The position numbers were made by a program, and so were the translations under genes. Shown here piece by piece: positions 42,105 to 52,592 of a DNA stretch of 64,000 nt; position 1 is the stretch's first letter; each line of letters begins with the position of its first letter. This DNA comes from Hemerocallis citrina. Its lineage: Eukaryota > Streptophyta > Magnoliopsida > Asparagales > Asphodelaceae. The notes beneath the pieces were generated by a model. It saw only the letters and a program-made list of their open reading frames with translations. It did no database searches and was not told the DNA's origin. The stretch spans positions 27,674,289 through 27,738,288 of the forward strand of contig CM030365.1 in NCBI GenBank assembly GCA_017893485.1. Direction: 5' to 3'.

Positions 42105-43818
42105 TCCTAATTGCACCCTGACCCTAATTATCAATCCATAATACATCTCCATCTCTCTCTCCTTACAGCCATCCCCTACCCCCGACCCATCTCTCTCCCG
42201 ATCTCCCTCTCTCCTCTACTATTCCCTGCCGCCGTCTACCCCCCCTCCCCTATCGTCGTCTGCCCTTTCCCCTTCCCCTCACCGCTATACCCCCCGTGCT
42301 CCCTGATCCCGCTCGAGCTTGCAGCAACCTCAGGCTGTCCCCTTGCTGCCGTTGTCTTCCTCCCTAGTGTCGAGCCGCCTCGCCGCTGCTGTGGTCGACA
42401 GCCGCCAACCACCTCCCCTTGCTATCACCGCTATGTTACTGTACCGTACCACTATCACCGCCCCTTATTGATGTCGACGCCCTTGTTGTTACTGCCGTGC
42501 ATGTTCGTGTGAGACACGTGCACCGCATGTGTTTTGTATTGGTGTTGATTCTCGTTCTTGTTTGTCTTGTCCCTTGTTCGTGTGTAGTGTTCCTTGTTCG
42601 GGATCAGTTCCCGTTATTCTTTTTTTTATCTTCGTCGTCGTTTTCAGGCAAATAGCTTGTATGTAATTTTTGTCATACAAGTTAAATACCCTAAGTAGTC
42701 TTGCATGCGTTTGTTGCCCCTCTCATGATGAAATCATATCTTATTAGTTGACTCGTTCCTTCATCTCTTGATCATGACTGTTTCACAATAAGTTATCACC
42801 CGTTGCATGAAAAATAAATTAGTTTAGATGGACATATTGATTTGTATGCTTGTTTGTGACACACCGTATGTTGTAGATATCTTTTACATGGATGCTTGTA
42901 TGAGGTATCATCTCATCTTAAACTGTTTATTCACATGCCATGATGATTTGAGTTACCTATATACCATGCTTTGTATGACATCTTATATTGGATTGTTGTA
43001 ATTAAATTATTTGATGAAATGCATAAAAGAAGTTTTATTTTTACTGATGCCCTATATTTGTACAGTAATTTCGACCCTGGTAAGATTAGTAAAATAAATA
43101 AATTTGTGAACATGATTTGTAGGCTTTGCCTTCTAGTTTTTAGAACTTTCGACGGATCTAAATTCCAATTTTCGATACATGAGTTATTGGTGTTTTATTA
43201 CAGTCATATCGTATATTCCAGATTCTGAACTATGTGATTGTTGTATGAATTGTTATTTTAAAACTGATATTAAGAGTAGAATTTGAACTTTATATTTTTC
43301 TTGGTATGTTTGGACATGACTGGGATCAATCCCTAATTTTTGTGGAATTAATTAATGACTTTTGCATCTCATTTCATGCTTATGAAACCAATCGATATAT
43401 TTCCAAACTACATGTTGTTCAGTAAAGAAGTACGTTTTAAACCTAATTCTATTCATTTTTGAAGAAAATTTTGTGAATATAAACTGTAGCCTGATTTATC
43501 TACTTTCTCACCCTTTTGGCGGATCTGGATTTTGAATCGCATTTTATGGATTATCTCTGTTTTGGTACTGCTGTGTCTGAACTTTCAGAATTGAAATTTT
43601 GTTGCATTACTCTGTTTTCCCAATCGTATTGACGATACTATCTATAGTATAATTTCATGATATTTTTGAGATTAGATATGCTAGGGAATCTCCCAAAATT
43701 TTCTCAGGTGTAATTATGATGTTTTAAAACCTTTTTCATGCTGATAAGCAAGATTTTGTATTTTCTGGTTGAACATAAGTTCTGTATTAAACGCTATTTT
43801 CAATCCTGCTTCTGTGGA

Positions 43819-44335
43819 TGATGCCATGCCACACTCGAGCTCCCGAGTGCCAGAACCCCGTCGACCTCTTGTCACGGCGCCTGCAACCTTCCTCTAGTCG
43901 ACCCCGTTGCCCTCTCCGCTCGAGACCCCCGAAGCACCTCACCTTTGACCTCAGTCCTGAGCTGCCCTTGTCCAGTCCACCGCTCACCATTGCTGAACTC
44001 AGACGCTTTGCCAATCGCCTAATCCTTCGAGCCCCTCGTCAGCCATTGCCTCGGCCTCCGTCCTCTGCTCTCCCTCATCGACGCCCTACCGCAAGAGCAC
44101 CGTGCCCTGCCATTGCCGACTTCCATTTCCGAAGCGCCGCTCGCCGTCCAATTGCCTTGCTTGTGCCTCGCCTGCCCCTTCGCCTGGGTCCCGCTACCTG
44201 GCGGAGCTCCGATCACCTGAGCTCCTCTGTTTCGATCGCCAGCAGTGCTCATCATCTTCTTAGGCCATTGGATAGCAGCCGTCCGATCGTTGATCATCGC
44301 GATCATGATCACTTCTTGATCCGTTAAATGAATAC
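43819..44335. other. GC-rich insertion in the G 5' LTR, absent from the 3' LTR
   Basis: Between TGCTTCTGTGGATGATG and GGAGAGTCTAGTTTTTAGATC the 5' LTR has about 500 bp of GC-rich DNA. The 3' LTR (about 60440-60490) instead has ~50 bp including GACTTGTATATCTGCGCTAG, which LTR E also has, so the insertion is derived and replaced ancestral DNA. It holds an open frame of 169 codons (43818-44327, rich in Pro/Arg/Ser) and open frames on the other strand. No domain is recognised, and GC-rich DNA stays open by chance. No target duplication or terminal repeats seen. Possibly filler DNA from break repair, carrying a piece of a GC-rich host exon. Confidence 0.65.
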
Positions 44336-44889
44336 ATTGGAGAGTCTAGTTTTTAGATCTCTTGACGGATCTACATTTGCAGTTCTGTAGCAATGGGAAC
44401 CTCAGGTTTGGTACAGTAGTGTCTTGCTGTCCAGAACTGAAAGTTTCGTTATTTTGATTGTTATGAGTTGTTTTTGTCATCCGTTTGTGTTTTCTATTCA
44501 TCTTAGACTTGTCCTTTGTTCTTGCCATGTCTTTTAGCCCTGTTTGTGTTCGTTCACACCTGTTTAATAATAATGATAAATAATCAAGCCGGGGGTTTAA
44601 GGGAAAGATCTTGTAGTAGACAATATAGAAATGTGTATTCAGAAGGGAACTCGTTTCCCCACTGTTTATTATGGTACCCACTGTTTTTCTCTAGATGCAT
44701 GAGGGCATGATCTATGACACCGTTACTATTTGTTATTACTGTTACTGATTGTCTGAATATACGACCCCAGAGGTTCCACTACGAAATCTCAAAACGAAAT
44801 TGTTTGATGTAGCAACCATGTGGTATAATTTAGGACGCATGAAGTGCTACCTAGATAGTAATGAACATTAGACATAAGAATAGCTGTTT

Positions 44890-45010
44890 CATTGTCACAT
44901 CTTGTTACTGTTACTGTCATCCTGTTACTGTTACTGTTGACTTCTCTCTTACTGTTACTGTTATGCTCTTTACTGTTTACCCACTGGTTACTGTTATCTG
45001 TAAACTGTCA
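44890..45010 (+). repeat. CTGTTA-type repeat in the G 5' LTR
   Basis: TGTTACTGTTACTGTCATCC units with interruptions. The 3' LTR has the counterpart at 61040-61150. It lies where LTR E has the GTTACCGA and ACTTGATAC arrays. Confidence 0.8.
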
Positions 45011-45509
45011 TCCTTTGTTGCTTATCTCAATGTCAGTAATTCGTATTTGGTTTTATTCTTCCCTTTTCCATTTTTCCGCTTATACAACTTGCGGCCCGGA
45101 ACTTGCATCTAACGGGCATTCAGTTTTCCTATCTTCCTATTTTCCTTGTAATTGTCATATGATAAGGTTTTGGTGATTGGCCTACTGGAGTTGGTGAGCA
45201 AAAGTTTTGAGCTGCGCATTGGATAATTTTGCTTAATGTTTTGTTTTGAACTATTTCATTCATGTTAGAGATTGTATTGGGCTTGTAGTTCCAGAATATT
45301 GTTTTGTTTCAGATCTCGTAATTGTTTTGTTTCATGTTAGAGATTTATAATTTTTTATGCATGCTTGGTTGAGTATATTGTTATATTTACTGTTGTGCTG
45401 AGTCAAGTAGATCCGTACAACTTGTGGATGGTGAAAACTATCCACTGGGCTTAGTCACGTACCGTATTCCGTATTCCTTTTTGGAAGCAGTGCGTGACAA
45501 GGTTTTCGG

Positions 45510-45521
45510 TGGTATCAGAGC
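45510..45521 (+). other. Primer-binding site of element G (initiator tRNA-Met)
   Basis: TGGTATCAGAGC, 10 nt after the LTR end, with AGGTTTTCGG between. Confidence 0.92.
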
Positions 45522-45671
45522 CTCAGGTTTGGCTAATGTGTTAGTTTGACTAATACATTAAACAGGCTTGACTCAATCAGGATTTACTTAACTGCCAACA
45601 GGCCATGCATTGCACAAAAAATTAATGATCAACTTGATCCGAATGCTAATTGTTTTGGGTTTGTGCAGACT

Positions 45672-46175
45672 ATGGCTCGTGGGAATGCTTCGTCTTCTCG
45701 CTCGCAAGAATACCATCTAGAGTTGGCAGCTGTTACTCTGGTGCTCCAGCAGATTGATCAGATGCAGCAGGAGCGCAGTGAACTGGTTAAGACTGCATTA
45801 GAGGCTGCTAATCGGAATGCTGTTTCGACCCCCGTTGTGCCTGCCCCAGTAGTTTTGCCCCCTCATTCGGGTACCGTTGCGGATTGTATGAGGTTGCACC
45901 CTGATAAGTTCGCTAGTACTGAGACACCACTTGAGGCTAAGCAGTGGCTGATACGGACGGAGTGTCTGTTACAGGTAGCTAGGATCGCTGATGCCGATCG
46001 TGTGGATGTGGTGTTCGTACAGTTGGTGGATTTGGCCCACATCTGGTGGAGGGCAGAATCCGAGAGGCTAGAATAGCTTCTTACTTGGGCCACTTTCGCT
46101 CAGAGCTTCCTGGAGAAATTCTTCCCCCGCATCACCCGGGTAGAAATGGAGCATCAGTTTCATGCCGTGAAGCAG
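45672..46175 (+). pseudogene. Element G gag, exon-like part 1
   Basis: Gag capsid protein. The ATG at 45672 (MARGNASSSRSQE) follows GGTTTGTGCAGACT as in E. Motifs: LQQIDQMQQERSELVKTALE (predicted helical), MRLHPDKFASTETPLEAKQW, LQVARIADADRVDVV, IWWRAESERLE, a stop TAG at 46074-46076, then in the same frame TWATFAQSFLEKFFPRITRV, HQFHAVKQ. It ends exactly at an AAGCAG|GT donor. One stop codon inactivates it. It aligns with E along its whole length apart from the Pro/Ala spacer. Confidence 0.88.
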
Positions 46176-46273
46176 GTTGGTTGGTTGTCTGGTTGATTTA
46201 TTAGTGCCATGTTTTGAGATTTTGTTACATATTATATATGTAGTATTGTAACACCAAGTTTTCATGGAACTAG
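46176..46273 (+). other. Putative intron 1 in element G gag (98 bp)
   Basis: CAG|GTTGGTTGGTTG ... ATGGAACTAG|GC. It interrupts gag between KQ and GTRSVDEYAAEFTRL in phase 0. In most chromoviruses these residues are contiguous (KQG.MSVDEYA). It is T-rich with stops in all frames. E carries the homologous, shorter interruption at 26899-26976. Confidence 0.65.
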
Positions 46274-46890
46274 GCACTAGATCCGTGGACGAGTACGCCG
46301 CGGAGTTCACCAGGCTTAGCCGCTTCGCTACCACCTGGGTCGCGAATTAGGAGGATCGTGCTCGTAGGTTCCTTTGGGTCTTGATTAGGGAATTCAGGTG
46401 CACTTGGCCGCCCATCATCTCCGTACCTATACGTATGCCCTGGAGGCAGCTCGAGCGGTAGAGCATACTCGAACTCGGGAGACCCCTTCTCAGTGGGTTG
46501 TGCAGTACCCCGCTACTGTTGTTGCCAGGCCCACTGGAGGCCCGATCAGGAGGCCAGCTCCGGTCCTTACCATCAGGACAGCTCCCTACTGTCCTGCTCC
46601 TCCATGGAGGGATGTTGTTTGTGACTTTTGCCAGACCCCTGGGCACTTGCGCAAGGGTTGCTGGAAGGCCAACCGCTGGTGTCTTGGTTGTGGTGCTACC
46701 GACCACTTGGTTCGAGATTGTCCTTGGAGGAGGCACGACAAGGCCGCAGTCGTGCCAATCCGTAGTCAGGTCAGACCGCCACTTCCACCTCAACGTCAGA
46801 TCGTCGGTCAGAGGACCTCTGCTGTAGGGAGATGTGAGGCTTTTAACTTGACAGCGGAGGAAGCTGAGACCGCAGAAGAAGTCTGTGCAG
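46274..46890 (+). pseudogene. Element G gag, exon-like part 2 with two CCHC zinc knuckles
   Basis: It resumes GTRSVDEYAAEFTRLSRF and FATTWVAN, a stop, then EDRARRF; one frameshift follows. An open frame from 46398 reads LRTYTYALEAARAVEHTRT, a proline-rich linker, knuckle 1 CDFCQTPGHLRKGC and knuckle 2 CLGCGATDHLVRDC (both C-X2-C-X4-H-X4-C). Then come CEAFNLTAEEAETAEEVCA and the donor CAG|GTATTC. Nucleocapsid knuckles bind element RNA. The second half after the frameshift is open and well kept. Confidence 0.88.
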
Positions 46891-47049
46891 GTATTCTTTT
46901 GTGTTTTCTTTTGTTGTTCTGTTATTTGTTCCTTATTTTATTTATTTCTTTTGCATCTTTTCTTCATGTTGTCTTTCCTGCATCATTTTTCATATTCCTT
47001 GGTTATCTTTAATCTGTTCATCTTTTCCCTTGTTTTGACTCTATCTTAG
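46891..47049 (+). other. Putative intron 2 at the gag-protease junction of element G (159 bp)
   Basis: TGTGCAG|GTATTCTTTTGTG ... GACTCTATCTTAG|GTGTCATTC. It has consensus GT-AG ends, a very T-rich body and a pyrimidine tract before AG. Removing it joins the gag frame (VCAG, phase 1) to VILVHSFPARVLF, the front of protease, without a frame change. Read through, the frame stops inside at about 47010. Other plant gypsy elements run gag into protease without a gap here. Confidence 0.75.
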
Positions 47050-47640
47050 GTGTCATTCTTGTTCATTCCTTTCCTGCTCGTGTTCTTTTTTATTCTGGGG
47101 CAACCCATTCCTTCGTCTCCTCCCGCTTTGTGGATGAGCATCAGTTGGAGTGCAACGAGTTGCCAGTGACTTGGAACCACAAGTGGCGGTGTAGTCATCT
47201 ATTCCCGGGAGTGCATGCAGAGTCCCATGGTGATTGGAAGTTCTAATCAGAGCAGATCTGATTGTGATTGGCAGTTCAGGGTTTGGTGTGGTTCTCAGCA
47301 TGGATTGGCTGGGTGACACCCACGCTATCATTGATTGTCGAGCGGAGAAGGTTATTTTCAGGATGCCAGGCCATGCGAAGTTTGAGCTCCATACTGGGGA
47401 GTTACCCCTTGGGCATGGTCAGGAAGTAGTTGTCGATGCGGGTTGTGCAATGGAGTTGCACTCAGGCTATGAGGCTGCGCCTCTTGTAGTGCGGGAATTT
47501 CTGGATGTGTTTCCAGAGGAGTTGCCTAGACTACCCCAGGATAGGGAAGTGGAATTCGGTATTGAGGTTCAGCCAGGTATTGTGCCGATATCGAAGAGTC
47601 CCTACCGGATGGCACCAGTTGAGCTGGCACAACTGAAGGT
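47050..47640 (+). pseudogene. Element G aspartic protease
   Basis: The protease cuts the Gag-Pol polyprotein. VILVHSFPARVLFYSGATHS holds the active site, but the catalytic Asp of DSGATHS is Tyr (YSGATHS). It continues FVSSRFVDEHQLECNELPVT, then a frameshift near 47228-47234 into RADLIVIGSSGFGVVLSMDW, AIIDCRAEKVIF, and the linker to RT (LVVREFLDVFPEELPRLPQD, EFGIEVQPGIVPISKSPYRM). Both the Tyr change and the frameshift would abolish activity. Confidence 0.85.
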
Positions 47641-48180
47641 GCAGGTCTAAGGATTGCTGGATTTAGCTTTCATCAGGTCCAGTGTGTCCCCATGGGGCGC
47701 TCCTGTCTTGTTTGTCAGCAAGAAGGACGAGAGTCGTCTATGCATGGATTACCGTGAGCTGAACTGTGTTACAGTGAAGAACCGATATCTGCAACCCAGA
47801 ATCGATGATTTGTTTGATCAGCTGGGTGGAGCTGCTATCTTTTTGAAGTTGGACCTTCGCTCTGGTTATCATCAAGTGAAGGTGAAGGTAGTTGATGTGC
47901 AGAAGACTGCATTCAGGACCAGATATGGGCACTACGAGTTCCTAGTGATGCCTTTCGGAGTCACGAATGCGCCAGCAGTATTCATGAGTCTGATGAACAG
48001 AGTCTTCTCTCCATTTCTGGATAGATTCGTGGTGTTCTTCATAGACGACAATCTGATGTATTCTTGGGACCGGAAGGATCATGTTGATCATCTGAGGTTG
48101 GTTCTACAAACCTTGAGGGAGAATCAGCTCTATGGGAAACTCAGCAAGTGTGAGTTCTGGCTTGATTGAGTTACCTTCTT
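47641..48180 (+). pseudogene. Element G reverse transcriptase
   Basis: It starts after a stop at 47648-47650: [73 protein letters not shown], and the catalytic box [10 protein letters not shown] with both Asp intact. It ends [13 protein letters not shown] and a TGA (48167-48169), after which the next part is in frame two bases on as VTFLGHI. Apart from the two stops the domain is full length (about 170 residues). Confidence 0.9.
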
Positions 48181-48884
48181 GGGGCACATTATCTCAGGCA
48201 ATGGTATCTCTGTTGATCCATCCAAGATTGCTGCGGTCAAGGATTGGCCTGTTCCTAAGTCAGTTTCAGAGGTGAGAAGTTTCCTTGGTTTGGCCGGGTA
48301 TTTTCGAAAGTTTGTCCAAGACTTTTCGAAGATTGCTGGGTTGTTGACTAAGCAGACTGGGAAGGAACGGAAGTTCGTCTGGGATGGAGCTTGCAATGGA
48401 GCTTTTGCAGAGTTGATGAGACGATTGACGTCAGTGTTAGTGTTGACTATTCTAGATGGTTCGGGTGGTTTTGTGGTTCACTGTGACACTTTTGGCAAGG
48501 GCCTAGGTGTAGTGTTGATGCAGAAGGGCCGATTTGTTGCTTGTGTATCCAGACAGTTGAGACCGCATGAGAAGAACTACCCTACCCATGATTTCGTGTT
48601 GGATGCGGTGATCTTTCCTTCGAAGTTGTGGAGACACTATCTGCTTGAAGATCGAGTGGAAATCTTTACCGACCACAAATGTCTCAAGCATGTCTTCACT
48701 CAGAAGGAACTGAACATGAGGCAGAGGCGCTGGTTGGAGCTAATGGCTGACTATGACATCAATTTGCAATACCATCCTGGTAAAGTGAATTTGGTGCCTG
48801 ATGTTTTGAGTAGGAGACAAGTCGCCATGTTCCTGACTCAGCAGAGAGAGCTTGTTAAGGAGATGAGGAGGTTGGATTTAGATG
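48181..48884 (+). pseudogene. Element G RT connection domain and RNase H
   Basis: [40 protein letters not shown], then RNase [18 protein letters not shown] (first Asp kept), [39 protein letters not shown] (third-position Asp kept), [21 protein letters not shown] and [16 protein letters not shown]. The usual HDLEL Glu is replaced (HDFVLDAV). The frame is open for 236 codons, but its stop at 48887 is made by the LTR of I. Everything from the end of the RNase H linker through most of integrase is lost at this junction. Confidence 0.9.
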
Positions 48885-49118
48885 TGTAACACCCCGAATT
48901 CCATAAAAGTCTGAATTCGATGTTCCACAGGATCTTTACACTTCACTTCGTACAATTTTACAAGGAATTAAAAACTTTTATACAACAATGATTACATCAA
49001 CGCAGCGGAAATATAAATTACAACATGATACATAATTTAAATAACAACTTGAACATTTCTTTACGCAGCATTCATTCCTTAGTCTTATCAATCACTTTAT
49101 CCTACATAGAAACTGTGG

Positions 49119-49145
49119 GCACGTCAGTTGCATACAACTGATGCT
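49119..49145 (-). other. Conserved LTR hairpin, I copy
   Basis: LTR-sense GCATCAGTTG-TATG-CAACTGACGTGC: a 7-bp perfect stem with a 4-nt loop, followed by CCCAC. Confidence 0.7.
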
Positions 49146-50059
49146 AGGATATAATACATCAATTTCTCGTACATAGAAAGCACACACTTGTCACAAACAA
49201 AGCTAAGGGAGACTATCTTATTGATATCATGTGTGAATGTGCAATTAGTCCTTAATGCAGTTATTTGTATTTAATGACACTAATGCGCACTTGTTTGGAT
49301 TCTATGCATCCCATACTACATAGGTCCGAGGCCATGCCCTTAATCATTCTTCAACTTGTAGGGTTGATTCCCTCACCATGAGTTAAACTCTACGGTAACT
49401 ACGACAAGTATCCTAGATGTTCTATGAGTTACAAGCCTATGCCCAGACAGCCTGGAGTGGAATCCCATGTCATGATATGATGCATCATGCAAAGCCTATA
49501 GACAATTCGCCTCCGTCATGGAACGATGGCACTACATAGTCACCAAACACCCCACAAGTGTCGCCACGGTCCCAATAATTTCGGAGATGCATCCACGCCA
49601 TGACATGATGCATCAAGCAGGCAACCTATGAATACTCTCACACCGTAGATCCGAGGCCCTCATACTTGTGTTTCTCTTACTTTTATCACTTCTCCACTAT
49701 GTGTCTAATCCTTAGATAATTAAATCATGAATAAAATTAATACTCTAGAATTAGCATTACCTCTACATTGGTCTTAAACATCAATCATTTATCATGACCC
49801 AATCTTGGTCTTTTATCATCACATTTCTCTTTCAAAAATTTTATTTATGCCGATGCAAGAACTTAGCTAAACTCTAGTGTCAAACTCGTTTCATGTTCAT
49901 CAAAAAGAGAGTATTCATATTCACAAATTCCATATTTCATCACGTTTCTTTTACATCATTTTCCATGCACAATTGACAAAATCTTAAACAACAATCTCAT
50001 ATTTAATCTTACTCAATTTTTACATATCAAAAATCAAACCCGAAACTGAAGAAAACCAT

Positions 50060-50490
50060 CAGTCAGGACAGTAACAGTCGATTGTTGAAAATGGCCAGTC
50101 GACTATCCTACCAAAATTCAAAACTCAAGAACCAACAGTCAGGACTGTGACAGTCGACTGTTGAAAAATGGCCAGTCGACTGTCCTGCAAAAAATCAAGA
50201 CTCAAGAACCGACAGCCAGGACAGTAACAGTCGACTGTTGAAAATGGCCAGTTGACTGTCCTGTGAAAATTCAAAACTTAAGAACTGACAGTCAGGACAG
50301 TGACAGTCGACTGTTGAAAATGGCTAGTCGACTGTCCTGCAAAAATTCAAAACTCAAGTACTGACAGTCGACTGTCGAATTCAGTTCAAAGACGAAGCAG
50401 TTGACTGCTATTGCATACAAAAATCTGAAATTCCATAACTAACAGTCGACTATCGACTTTAGTTCGGTCGACTGTCAATTATAACAGATT
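50060..50490. repeat. ~77-bp tandem repeat with GTCGAC palindromes in LTR I
   Basis: CAGTCAGGACAGT-type starts at about 50060, 50137, 50214 and 50290, then degenerate copies. Each unit has GACAGTCGACTGTTGAAAA, TGGCCAGTCGACTGTCCTG and AAATTCAAAACTCAAG. ACAGTCGACTGT is a 12-bp palindrome, and CAGGACAGT...AGTCGACTGTCCTG can also pair. LTR H lacks the array. Confidence 0.85.
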
Positions 50491-51929
50491 GCAGTTAAAG
50501 TGGATCATGAATACATTTTTGACAGAAAAATTCCTTTTTAGATGAATCTCAACATATTCCGCTTTTATTCACAATGTGTTCATACAATTTCTCTTTTAAC
50601 ATAATCATGGCTCTCAACCAAGTCTTATGTTTACAAACTAATCATTTTCTTATGTTTCAAAGAGACTAAAAGATGATAATCTAGTGAATCTAATATCACT
50701 CATAAAATGCAATTAAAACACACTTATTGCAACTAATCAATTTATCCCCAATCCTTAAATGTTATTTTGCATTCTACAATTAATTCATAAAAGCAATTTT
50801 TCACATGTTGCATTCTACAACTCATTCATAGCAGAATTTCATATAATCATGTTTCATCAATCTAGCATGCAAATATATTAACCAATCATCATAACAAATC
50901 TTAATTAACACATTTCAATTTATTTTACTAACTTTTCATGTAGTTAAACTAGAGTTTCTTTTCTTACTAGTTTCTTCAAACAAGTATAAAGCAAATTTTT
51001 CCTACTTGTTTCTAACATATTCACAATTTCAAATCCTAGCATGGTATCTATGTTAGAAGTTTGAGAAATTGCCCACCTTAATAAAGAAACAAATAGAAAC
51101 TCCTAAGAAACTCCTTGAACGCACAAATGACTCCCTTCTCCTCCTAGTTTGTGCCACGAACTTGAGCCTTCTCCTCCTTGCTAGTGTGAACCCGAGCTCC
51201 TCTCCCTCCTTGATGTTATGGACGGCTTCCAATGGTTGCAAGAGCACACAAACACACCACTCAATCTTTTTCTCACACAACTCTCAATCTTTTCCTCACA
51301 ATTTGTTTCTTTTCTTTTCTTTTATCTTTTCTCTTCTCTTGTAAATTTTCTAGTGTAAGCCATGAAGAAGATAAGGGGGTATTTATACATAACTCAAGCT
51401 CAAATGGAGGGTTGAGATGAGTTTAGATGAGAGGCTAGAATGCATTTAGGAGTTAGAACAACTACCCACCGTCACACAACCGCCTCATCACTCTTTCCAT
51501 CTCTCCCACACTCTATGCATAATCCGGCCACCCTTTCTCTCATGCATTCCACGTGCTTGTGCAAAACACGTGTCACACTATGCATACTACAAAATTAGTT
51601 GTACATTAAAATGTTAATTTATTTACTACTTGATCAAATCTACACTACAAGTTGTATTAATTATTATTAAAAATAACTAATAGGCCAATTAGGTGGGCTA
51701 AAGTTTATGGGCTCTCTAATTAAATTAATTTATTTATTTAAGTGGGCTAGAATAAGACTATTAGGCCTAGAGATTAAAATAGGCTTTAATTAAAAAGAGA
51801 AGAATGTTTATTCATGATATGAGAATACTTTTAAAGCTAAAATACACATGTTAAATTTGCACGTGCAAGACACGTGAGAAAATAAAAGAAACTTCATATT
51901 TATTATTTTGAGAAATTCAGGATGTTACA

Positions 51930-52592
51930 ACACTCCCTCCTTAGAATAGTTCCGTCCTCGGAACTACGCTTAAAGAGTGAAACAACAAAACATAAAAGAA
52001 GAAAGAAAAGTAATACTATCAAACGTAGAGCTTAGGATGATCCTTCAACATCATCTCCTCGGATTCCCAACTAGCCTCTCCAACCAACTGGTTTCTCCAG
52101 ACTACTTTGACCATCGGTATCGTCTTGTTCCTCAAGACTTTCTCCCGACGATCCACGATCTCAACTAGTAGCTCAATGTAGCTCAGATCTAGCTGCAAAC
52201 CCTCCGGCACTTCGGACAAATGGTGACTTGGATCTTGAATGTAACCTCTCAGCATAGACACATGGAAGACATTGTGCACTTGAGACAACTCTTCCGGTAA
52301 CTCCAATCGGTATGCAGTTTTCCCAACCCTCTTTAATATCTTATATAGGCCTATGAACCTTGGTGCTAACTTCCCACCTCTGCCAAAACGAATCACACCT
52401 TTACTAGGTAATACCTTCAGAAAGACAAAGTCACATTCCTCGAACTCAAGGTCCCTCCTCAGGTTGTCTGCATAGCTCTTCTGCCTACTCTGAGCATCAC
52501 CAACCTCTTCCTGATCAAATCGACCTTTTCAAAGGTCTGTTGTGCCCAAACATCTGTCGCTCCTCCACTTCAAACCAGCAGACATGTGTTTT
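51930..52592 (-). pseudogene. Element I: integrase C-terminus, chromodomain and polypurine tract
   Basis: Minus strand: RDLEFEECDFVFLKVLP (about 52410-52465), then an open stretch 52396-52019: RFIGLYKILKRVGKTAYRLE, VHNVFHVSMLRGYIQDPSHH, the chromodomain LDLSYIELLVEIVDRREKVL, IPMVKVVWRNQLVGEASWES and MMLKDHPKLYV (in place of HPELF). After the stop come GCGTAGTTCCGAGGACGGAAC and AAGGAGGGAGTGT, the polypurine tract ending at 51930, next to the LTR. This is the best preserved pol tail in the window. Chromodomains steer integration to heterochromatin. Confidence 0.9.

Larger units (their letters stand above)
41805..45499 (+). mobile_element. 5' LTR of element G (3.70 kb)
   Basis: It starts TGTAACCCCTGTGACTC and ends GCAGTGCGTGACA. 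Features: TATA word CTCTATATAACCC (42092-42104), a C-rich leader-like block (42110-42480) like that in LTR E, an AT-rich middle, a 500-bp GC-rich insertion absent from the 3' LTR (43819-44335), an ACTGTTACTGTT repeat (44890-45010) and GAAGTGCTACCTAGATAGTAA (about 44839). The rest is collinear with the 3' LTR. Confidence 0.92.
48885..51929 (-). mobile_element. 3' LTR of element I (3.05 kb, H family)
   Basis: On the minus strand it starts TGTAACATCCTGAATTTC at 51929 and ends TGGAATTCGGGGTGTTACA at 48885. It contains TATAAATACCC (minus, 51377-51387), a purine-rich leader, a ~77-bp repeat with GTCGAC palindromes (50060-50490), the block AGGGTTGATTCCCTCACC (49360-49378) with CATACTACATAG (49312-49323), and the hairpin at 49119-49145. 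It is followed on its upstream side by polypurine and pol, so it is a 3' LTR, not a solo LTR. Confidence 0.9.

Noticed and set aside
43818..44327. 169-codon Pro/Arg-rich frame in the G 5' LTR
   Set aside because: GC-rich DNA with open frames on both strands and no recognisable domain. Kept as an insertion of unknown source, not as a gene.
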